Source of the DNA: Blasia pusilla
Taxonomy: Eukaryota; Marchantiophyta; Marchantiopsida; Blasiales
Assembly (NCBI GenBank): GCA_050084515.1
Contig: CM114274.1
Span: forward strand, 7,812,001-7,876,000
Reading direction: 5' to 3'
DNA length: 64,000 nt
Shown: positions 57,501 through 64,000 of the stretch, one piece after another
How the letters are laid out: each line of letters opens with the position of its first letter
Numbering within the stretch: position 1 is the first letter of the stretch
Position numbers and translations under genes: made by a program
Notes under the pieces: model-generated
The model's input: only the letters and a program-made list of their open reading frames with translations
Database searches by the model: none
Told to the model about the DNA's origin: nothing

Positions 57501-57533
57501 GCACTCCACACTAGACGCAGAAGACACTGCCAT
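51596..57533 (-). CDS. F-box/LRR-repeat protein (At4g29420-like)
   Basis: F-box proteins link a substrate to SKP1-CUL1 ubiquitin ligases. Two exons, 57533-56951 and 52512-51596, join in phase (the split Cys codon T|GC) across a 4.4-kb intron, giving 499 residues. The start is the ATG at 57533. The F-box is about residues 50-90: LPGAILGEILSRLNDSRDLA, HAACVSTAFR. Then come a conserved QWLPKVSERLESLTI block (about 155-172) and a C-terminal array of irregular LRRs (QLKTLELRNMFLD, VTKLTLRCVKLSDNGLKDL, RLDTLTLVTVVGLK, PNLKCLAL). The order of blocks agrees with the Arabidopsis F-box/LRR protein At4g29420 as I recall it. The junction reads LLSTQ-C-RQLKTLEL, in agreement with that family. No kelch or transmembrane part is present. 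The substrate is unknown. The intron is unusually long compared with the 80-560 bp introns of the neighbouring genes. Confidence 0.88.
52548..52567. repeat. Two-unit telomere-like repeat in the intron
   Basis: ACAAACCCTAAACCCTAAAC contains two head-to-tail CCCTAAA units, the plant telomere sequence. It lies about 35 bp upstream, in sense, of the acceptor of exon 2. It may be a telo-box-like motif, but in an intron it may also be chance. Confidence 0.6.
52930..53220. repeat. Diverged copy of the intron repeat
   Basis: AATAGTGCCTGTGGTAG, CCTGGTTGGATAGTGCTAGT, GGCTGGGATAAG, and further on CATCAGCTTTGAGCAGTAAG with GAGGCAATTAAAAC, match the copies at about 55100-55440 and 56124-56460 in the same order. 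The copy is strongly diverged. Confidence 0.6.
54135..54390. repeat. Tandem duplication of about 130 bp, two copies
   Basis: AAACAAATGCC, TATTCTC-ATCTGCT, CCA-ACAGT-GGGTAG, GGGCCACTTCCTGGTTGACA occurs at about 54138-54240 and again at about 54266-54361 (GGGGCACTCCCTGGTTGACG). The copies lie within the F-box intron. Confidence 0.75.
54505..54534. repeat. Perfect 13-bp inverted repeat with 4-nt loop
   Basis: Arms 54505-54517 (GAGGTCCAAGTAG) and 54522-54534 (CTACTTGGACCTC) around TAGT, inside the F-box intron. Confidence 0.9.
55100..56852. repeat. Array of diverged segmental repeats in the F-box intron
   Basis: The unit CTCATTAAGTAGTGCCTGTC, GTAGCCTTGCGACCATAGAC, CCTGGTTGGACGGTGCTAGA, GACTGGGATGGG, GTGAAGAAGGTACC, GAGAGCCACTCTCATATAG occurs at about 56128-56275 and 56488-56632. 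Truncated copies lie at about 56690-56755 and 56775-56848, and a diverged one at about 55118-55205. A downstream part (CATCAGCGTTGAGCAG / CAGCAGCTTTGGGCAG) follows two of them. The copies are in the same direction. The origin is unknown. Confidence 0.75.
56658..56679. repeat. (AG)11 microsatellite
   Basis: Eleven AG units within the intron repeats. Shorter AG tracts follow at 56755-56769, 56841-56851 and 56929-56945; the last is at the exon 1 donor. Confidence 0.9.
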
Positions 57534-58698
57534 CGTTGTGGATGCACAGCTCTACTGCAATTTCTCGAACTCTTCCAGTGTGAGATTTTGAATCAATGAA
57601 ATCCTCGGAATTACCATCTACCGGAAAACCTAGGCATACCGGTTACATAGACCAGGGTCTCACTCCCTTCATCTCCTTCGCTTCACGCAGCGGCTCGACA
57701 CGTAGCGCCATAGGTAGAAGCAAGATGCAATGGAGCAAGTTACCAGTTCTTCAAGAAAACAGGGAGATTCATGATATGCTCGAACTCTTACACAACAGCC
57801 GCAGAGCACCTCGTTAGATTCTCGTGTGAGTATCGTTTCATGTCTTTTCAGCCTCACATCCTCCCACTCCCGAAAGACTTGCCAACCCCAAAAGTCTCTG
57901 ACTAGTCTCTGAACTAAGAAGACCTTCGGGACCCCGTCATGTGCCTGCACTGTACCTGCATCCCGAACCAGCCCGGTTAGCGTTTATGAAAACGGCAGTC
58001 AGCCTGGTCAAAACAACACTAAACAATCGTAACCTCTCCCACTCACGCAGTTTCTGGCCATCTCACCGCGTGAATCCCCAGCTTTCCGCCGTCCAAATCC
58101 TGCGCCTACCTTAATCTACTGACGCAAACCTGCACGCCTCCACTACGAGTGTACAACAACAAGTGCGCGGTCCAACCGACCAAACCGCGTAGTTTCCAAC
58201 ATGTTTCAATGTGGATTGTGGACCCTACACCTCGCGAGACTCAGAAGCGTGCTTGTTACTGGACCCGGATTCCCTTCGCTGAGAATTTTTTTTTAAAAGA
58301 AAAAAAAATACAACGATGGCCTGACCTTTTCTCTTATGGACGGGAGCCACGTTCGCCGCGGTACGATCGAGTCATGCCCAAGACGAAGCACGTGAAGCGC
58401 ACGATTCATATGGAGTCTTGGATTAGAGTCGAAATCCGCCACATTCGCCAAGCACTTCCTCGTTTCTCCTCGCGTCTTGCTCCATCGCAACTCGAACTTA
58501 CACACTCTCGCACTTTCCTCCGTCCATATCCGACTTCCGTTGTGTGACTCGGCGCCTTTGTGCTTCCCTCTCGCACTTTCCTTTAGAGGAGGACTTCCAC
58601 TCTTCTTCAAGGCAGCCCACTCTCCGTCTACATCCGACATCCAAATTTGACTTTGCTCCTAAAACCAGTTAGGACTTGGGAGGAGTTCAATGCCAACG
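57534..58698. other. Upstream flank of the F-box gene
   Basis: It should hold the promoter and 5' UTR. Frames of 132 and 115 codons overlap on opposite strands at 58149-58640; neither has family similarity, so no gene is called. No TATA box could be assigned. Confidence 0.45.
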
Positions 58699-59069
58699 GA
58701 GCCATGCAAGTCCCTTAAACAAATACTTACAAGCCATGCAAGTCCCTTAAGCAAGTACTTACAAGCCATGCAAGTCCCTTAAGCAAGTACTTACAAGTCA
58801 TGCAAGTCCCTTAATAAAAAAATGCTTACAAGTCATGCAGGTCCCTCAATAAACAATTGCTTACAAGTCATGCAAGCCCCCTTAACATATGTGTACAAGT
58901 CTTGCAAGTCTCTTCACATATGTTTAGGAGCCATGCAAGTCCTTCAACTTATGTTTACAACTCATCCAAGTCCATTCACGAATGTTTACGAGTCATGGAA
59001 GTCCCTTCACATATGTTTAGAAGCCATACAAGTCCTTCAACGTATGTGTAAAAGTCATGCAAGTCCCAT
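58699..59069. repeat. Minisatellite, 32-bp unit, about 11 copies
   Basis: The unit is close to AGCCATGCAAGTCCCTTAAG followed by CAAGTACTTACA. The first three copies are almost identical. Later copies drift: the tail becomes CAAT-GCTTACA, then CATATGTTTACA, and the core becomes AGTCCTTCAAC. The sharp-to-diffuse gradient from left to right suggests that recent expansion is at the left end. Spacers are not unique sequences, so it is not a CRISPR array. Confidence 0.9.
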
Positions 59070-59530
59070 GGTATATGATCACAAGATCTGCCAATTGATG
59101 AAATAATATAGTACTACATGAGCACCAAAAGTCTCTATGAGCAAGAGAGACTAGAAGGATTTGGAGGAACCTTGTGAGAAAATACCCCATGGAAATTTGG
59201 AAATAACTACTATCGTAAAAGACATATATTGAGACCTCTACTACTAAAAAATAAGGTTCAATGGAGTGCAAGCATCCAATGGGTCTTAAGTGCCTGTCGT
59301 AGAACTTAAGGAGTAGAGGAGTAGGTGTGAGAGATACAAATACACAACAAGGGCATGCCTCATAAGTTATGAGTGCAAGTTTAGACATTGAAGATTAAGT
59401 TGATAGTAGAAACGCACCATGCAAATCTATGTTATTATGGGAGAGTGCCTACTTGATCTGCAAACACCTCTATACTTGACTCGTGGCAACTGGGTAGCGA
59501 GAAAAATGTTTCACATGCTACGGGCAGCAA

Positions 59531-59643
59531 GAAAAAATTTTGAATTCATGTGCGGCATCATTCATCTCTTCCCTTCACGGTCTATACACTAGCTCTTAAA
59601 ACACTTTTTTATTACCCGTGCATCGCACAAGCATCTTACTAGT
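59531..59643 (+). mobile_element. Helitron-type 3' terminus (plus orientation)
   Basis: CCCGTGCATCGCAC (59615-59628) with a GTGC/GCAC hairpin, then AAGCATCTTA, CTAG (59639-59642) and T. The 110 bp before the end are shared with 8811-8915, and the hairpin with the minus tail at 23084-23111. That supports one family of non-autonomous elements. The 5' end was not identified. Confidence 0.65.
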
Positions 59644-62600
59644 TGTACTTGAGCATGTTGCTTTACTGAACAAACATATTATGGCACATCCAACACCGGG
59701 TGCAGTTATAACACGCACAAACTCTAGCAAGGAAGGCAAAATAGTTGTAGGCAATCTTTTGCGTTTAAAAATAGAGAGAGAAATAAGAAAGATATTACTT
59801 ACCGATTGATAAGTAGAGGAGAAATATCTACTAGAGGGGGGGTTTCCTTTCTTAGAGACCCATTGTTATGTTGTACATTTTGAATCTCATTTTGGATGAT
59901 TTTCAATATGGAGACAATCATCCAAAACAAATATACATGGTTGTACAAGACTCCTCTCCTTGTCCTATATTCAAAACTAGGCATGCCTACTTCTTAGTAA
60001 TTCTCTAGCATCCACGACTTTCCTACTTGTATGGAAAAGATTAAGTTATTATGTTGATGTATGTTATTGCTTCCTTGCATGGTCATCTATGCCATCCCAA
60101 CTTGCAAAATCCTTAAATGAAATCTCTATGTTTTCAAATTTATAGCTCAACCATGTTATATCTTAATTTCAGTTAAGATTTTGACAATATATTCATGAAG
60201 CCCTCTGGATGTGTGGTGATCAACTTGTTTTATGGACAATCTATCTGATGATCCTTATACCCCTAGATTACCCCTTTCCACTAGATTTCGTATTTCTTAA
60301 CCAAGAGAATAGACAACACAAAGATCCATTAAGAAAATTCCCTCTAGATACTTGAGGGAGTATAGACCCATTTTATTCAGCACATAGATCCACACTCAAC
60401 ATTCTCATAGTCAATCGAGTGGTAAGAGCCCTTCTCATGTTGTAACAAACACTACGTTTACACATATACATATATGTAAGAATAGAGTACCTGGTAGAGG
60501 AGCCTTTTGGAGCTACAATAGGTGGAAGTCCATCTAGAAATCTAGAAAATCATATAAAATAATATGTGCATACCAGCCATACAAGACGAGTCATTACTTC
60601 TACAAATGCAAATTTTTTTATGCCACCATGTTGGATATCTAAGAATTCCCAAATGCTAATTAAATTATTAAATAAATTTTGAGTCCCTTTAGTTAACACC
60701 CACAATTGTAGTAGTCCTTAGCATAATATTGGTTGATCTCTTAGTAGTTGCAAGATCTTGATTGTCAATAAACTTGATTGTAGAATTTTGTCTATCTATA
60801 AAGTTTCTCCTTTCTCTTCCCAAGTTTATTTGCTGAAAACATTGTTATGGTTGATGTTTTTATAGTTGATATTGATAGCCTCGATTCACAACTATGGCTT
60901 CTAGGTCACCTTTGACCAAAACTTTGGGAGCCAAATATTCCATCCTAGTTATGGTTTCTCTTAATAGAATTTCTTACTTTACCTCTTCTTGCATAGCATA
61001 TATGTTCATGCAAACTACTTGAAGACATAGGAGGTTCTAATCTGTCACGTCTTTTAGGATGGATCAACAAGTTTATAGTAGAGCGTCTGTGAGGATATTG
61101 GAGGATAGCCTCATGAGGTCAAGGATGACTTGTTGAGGCCCCCGGTAACTTAAGAGAGAAGGTTTACACTTTTTTCGTCTCATTTGGAGCTCTATATAGA
61201 AAATTACTATTTCGAGTAAGTTACCGTTAAGTGAGAATGTGGGATAGTCACTTCACATTAAGAATAATAACAAAAAGGATACAAGTAAGAAATGGCACAA
61301 CTAGGTTCATCCACTCCCACTACATCGCATCCAATCCTCTTCCATACTGACAATTATACTAGTAAGGAAACCTTAACTGGAATGTGGATATATTGTGTGG
61401 CATCCAACACCAAATAAAGAGACAAGTGCAAGAGAGGGAAGAAAATTATGGATAAAAAAAGATTGGAGAAGTTAATTTTGAGTGTAGAAAATTTTCTTGC
61501 AAGGTAGGTGCAAGGTAGGAAACTGTTGAAGCAAGAGTAGACATCATTTGTGTATGCAGAAACCAATGCATCAGAAGAGTTCTCACAACAACACAAGAAT
61601 ACGAAAGTACAAAATTTAAAAAAAAGATTGCTCAACAAATCCCCCTAGCTGCATGTGTTGATTATAAGTGGCTTTTGCTAAGAGTAGAATGATTCTGAGT
61701 AGGTAATTCAGTAATTCTACCTATTTTTTAAATGGGCCAGTTGTGAATATCCTTACAACGATTGCAGCATGAAGGGGCATCCAAAAGTTGTTCAAAGTCT
61801 ATGATTAAGGTTGATGAATTGGAAGTGTATGGTTTTTAGATAAAATCCTAGTTGAAAGTTTGTGGATCAAGTGCTACCTCCAAAAACTCTTCCACTTATT
61901 GTAGGGTCTTCAAGTTGACATCTTCACACTCATGTGTAGTCTATAAAAAAAATGTACTTTAGAGCCATTGATAAACCTTGCATATTGATCCTTGACTTCT
62001 TGAAGCAATAGAGGACGATGGATATCCTCTACTTGACTTTATTGTAAGGATTGAGTTCAGTAACTCTATATTGAACAGTAGGATTAGCATAGCATATTAG
62101 AAATGAGTTTAAACATAGAAGCTAAGGTGGTCATGAATTGGAAAGAATTATCACATCAATTTCTTCTAGAATGCGCGTGTATGTAACAAGCCTATGATTG
62201 GAACTACTTAAGAAGTAGTTTATCTCTATGAACAAATATAGGGAAGAATCTCATAACTATATCTACTTCCAATCGACAAAGAAAAAATCAAACTATCTCC
62301 CTTGAAGAAAAGCGGGTAGATTGTATAGTTCAAGACTCGTGAAAGAAAAGCATTGCTAAAACGGTTACCCAAAGTTTTTAAGAGCTTTTTTTTCCTTGTG
62401 AGCTTTGTTCTGAATACAATATGATGGAGGCTATGTAAGCTAAAAATCAAGAATGGAAAATCACTTTTGCCACAAACGAGGATAGTGGGCTCATTCCTTG
62501 TATCAACCCATGTACCCACCATATTATAGACTATATATGTCACCAATACGTGATACATAAACCGCTTCAAAACGAGTGCACCCACTAGCAATATAGATAG

Positions 62601-64000
62601 CCAGGAGGAGCACTTAGGCTTTTGTTCATTCCTAAACCCTTCTTTCCCAACCCTATCTTTGGCATCAATGGTCCCTCGCCGCCCCCTCCCCCCCTCCCCC
62701 CTCTCTCTCTCCAAATGAAAATCATGTCATGAAGCCCGTGTTTGAACATCCAGCATACACGCCAATTCCTACTCTTTTGTGCACCACAAGTCTTGCACAT
62801 TTGCTCTCTTCCTTAGCTTCTCCAACCTCCCACCCTAAATTCTTCGTTAGTGATTCATTCCTCTTGATCAGTAGGCATGGCCTATTCTCGCCTCGCGTGG
62901 TCATGGTTGGACGGAAACGCACATGTCTGTCCCATGGAAGGACATATCCAAAGCGTCTCCTACTCAGATTTTTTTGGTACCCCAATGGCCCATATAGGTT
63001 TGGGATGTGGGAACGAGTGCAAGCTCAAATTGTGGAAGGCGAGAAAAAATCAGTCCATAACCAATCCCGCACAAGGTGGACCTAGCCCATACAAGACCTG
63101 TAGCCACGCTAGAGTGAAACTCGTCGTGGGCCCTATGCAGGCCTACCTTGGGTCAATACGAGCTTAGGGCATGCCGGCACCAGCATATATGATGAGCGAT
63201 GACTTCTTAGACTGGATACGGGCTGGCCAAGCCTAGGTCTTTGTTGGAGGTTGTGCGTAGTTGGGCCCTCTTGGACATGTCCATCCTAGGGACAAACCTA
63301 AGTCTATGGACACGAATTTGGTCCGTATGCAACCTTGGTTGTGGTTAACCATTCCCCAAAATTCCAAATCCCCCACTCCAAATTTTTTTTTTCATTTGGT
63401 TAGTTATTGCATTAATTAAGTTATAATTAGAGTTCACACGACCATAGATAAGTCAAGAAATCATGATTACAAATGACTCAATGATTACAATTCCTTTTAG
63501 TATATGACAAAGCCATATCCCACAATAATTCAATGAATTAGTCATATTTTGATATGACTCAAATCTTATTATCTTATAAGAAGATATGATTGAGGGTCTT
63601 TTCAGTCATAAATTGAAGTCATGAAAAACCTCTGTCATTTGAATCATGGTCATAAAAATAGTGATTTTCTTATAGTGAATGTTGCCCTAGAGATCGAGAC
63701 GCAACTAGGGCTTGTAGTCTAATCACTAATTGAATTGTAGTGAGGTATACAAAACAAATATTTCTCATAAACCTCATTCGCCCGTATTCATGCAGATTTG
63801 AAAATAAATACTTATATTGTTTTGTAATAGAGATATTTTCTTTTTGAATTCCTCTCTGCCTTTCCTTGCATTGCCAAGCCTTTGGTATTGATAACCAATG
63901 ATCAATTGAAAAATTCTACTCGTAATGTAGAGGTCTTTGCATATATATACAATGACTGTAATAGATTGCTATGATATAATTTCTTAATAATTTAAAGCTC
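59644..64000. other. AT-rich spacer without recognised gene
   Basis: Frames at 61354-61638 (-), 62226-62714 (-) and 62729-63167 (+) are open but lack family similarity. A polypyrimidine tract of CCCCTCC and CTCTCT lies at about 62681-62712; on the minus strand it gives the low-complexity Gly/Arg/Glu run of the 62226-62714 frame. No tRNA, rRNA or transposon end was recognised. Confidence 0.4.

Noticed and set aside
58149-58640. Overlapping 132-codon (+) and 115-codon (-) frames
   Set aside because: Open on both strands without family similarity; probably upstream flank of the F-box gene.
58699-59069. Possible CRISPR array
   Set aside because: The repeats are contiguous 32-bp units that all diverge gradually, with no unique spacers and no cas genes; this is a eukaryotic minisatellite.
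62226-63167. Frames of 162 (-) and 118 (+) codons
   Set aside because: The minus frame begins in a polypyrimidine tract giving a Gly/Arg/Glu run; the plus frame lacks any recognisable domain.

Overview
The window is nuclear DNA of a land plant. The introns are GT-AG, the codon use is plant-like, and the gene models match plant families: a plant-type XRCC1 with one BRCT domain, a plant RlmD-like m5U methyltransferase, an intronless LRR protein, and an F-box/LRR protein of the At4g29420 type. The large AT-rich, gene-poor spacers full of Helitron, PIF/Harbinger and Copia debris would suit a bryophyte, lycophyte or fern, but the sequence alone does not fix the species. These exon models were joined by hand from splice sites and reading phase; no transcript data were available.

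Layout. 0-4.4 kb: AT-rich DNA with a decayed Copia integrase (minus strand), a perfect 23-bp hairpin and a Helitron-type 3' end. 4.45-7.92 kb (minus): XRCC1, seven exons, with an expanded repeated N-terminal region. 8.8-23 kb: transposon graveyard, including a broken Helitron Rep protein (about 10.9-12.9 kb, minus), two related coiled-coil fragments (19.2 and 21.7 kb) and several Helitron tails, two of them tail-to-tail at 23.08 kb. 23,271-30,204: a 6.9-kb PIF/Harbinger element with matching ends, a TAA target duplication, a broken DDE transposase (plus) and a broken Myb/trihelix-like partner protein (minus). A related empty site survives at 40.9 kb. 30.68-35.12 kb (plus): ten-exon RlmD/TrmA-type RNA methyltransferase, starting only 476 bp beyond the Harbinger end. 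36.91-38.63 kb (minus): intronless secreted LRR protein. 40.2-41.2 kb: cluster of Helitron-type ends, a long hairpin and the empty site. 42.4-51.6 kb: no recognisable gene. 51.60-57.53 kb (minus): two-exon F-box/LRR gene with a 4.4-kb intron full of duplicated segments. 58.7-59.07 kb: 32-bp minisatellite. 59.53-59.64 kb: another Helitron tail. 59.7-64 kb: nothing recognisable.

The four host genes are unrelated in function: DNA single-strand break repair, rRNA/tRNA modification, extracellular LRR, and ubiquitin-ligase substrate adaptor. They do not form an operon or cluster. The strongest observations are the Harbinger insertion with its paralogous empty site, the tail-to-tail Helitron ends, the repeat-expanded XRCC1 N-terminus, and several independent long perfect hairpins that look like local template-switch events.
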